Shown here in pieces: positions 63,890 through 64,000 of a stretch of DNA of 64,000 nucleotides; the first letter of the stretch is position 1; each line of letters opens with the position of its first letter. Source of the stretch: Casuarius casuarius (Eukaryota > Chordata > Aves > Casuariiformes > Casuariidae); the NCBI GenBank assembly GCA_003342895.1, contig PTFA01000160.1, forward strand, positions 441,388 through 505,387. Direction: 5' to 3'. A model generated the notes under the pieces. That model was not told the origin of the DNA. It saw nothing but the letters and a program-made list of their open reading frames with translations, and searched no databases. Made by a program: the position numbers and the translations under genes.

Positions 63890-64000
63890 CTGCGGGGAGC
63901 GGAGAGGAGGTGCTGAGCACCGGCACCGTGCTGGACCGGGGCACGTCCACGCAGCAGCACGGTCAGGGCACGTCTACGCAACGGCACCCGGACGAGGCGG

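Overview
This is vertebrate nuclear DNA, most likely from a bird. It has long intron-bearing genes, compact introns, GC-rich CpG-island promoters (one broken by an 800-base assembly gap), and CR1 LINE 3' ends with the ATTCTATG-type tail found in birds and other reptiles. The gene content matches the region equivalent to human Xq13. Other archosaurs or turtles cannot be excluded from sequence alone.

Layout, left to right. The 3' part of TAF9B (+) runs to about 4.3 kb. It converges on KIF4A (-), which is complete: 30 coding exons from 30605 down to 6775 encode about 1,226 aa, plus an upstream non-coding first exon. One KIF4A intron holds a full-length but decayed Tigger1-type DNA transposon (20200-22565). 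KIF4A is head-to-head with PDZD11 (+, 31074-33615, 140 aa) across a promoter of about 130-180 bp. A START-domain gene closely related to STARD10 (-, 36309-39078, about 265 aa) follows. Next comes a RAB6-family GTPase gene (-, 42532-59700), identified as RAB41 by position. The window ends inside the cone arrestin gene ARR3 (-), of which the last six coding exons are present.

The genes are ordinary housekeeping or specialised cell-biology genes: a transcription factor subunit, a mitotic chromokinesin, a membrane-scaffold PDZ protein, a lipid-transfer protein, a Golgi Rab and a photoreceptor arrestin. They do not form one pathway. STARD10-like, RAB6-like and arrestin genes in a row mirror STARD10, RAB6A and ARRB1 on human 11q13, so the right half looks like a whole-genome-duplication paralogon.

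The most unusual object is the RAB gene. It carries two separate pairs of duplicated, apparently mutually exclusive exons. One pair (106 nt each) mirrors the known RAB6A/RAB6A' choice. The second (94 nt each) offers a RAB6A-like or a RAB6B-like version of the segment containing the G5 SAK loop. Its last intron has the hallmarks of a minor-spliceosome (U12-type) intron. All exon boundaries below were derived by reading splice sites and matching remembered family sequences; no alignment was run.
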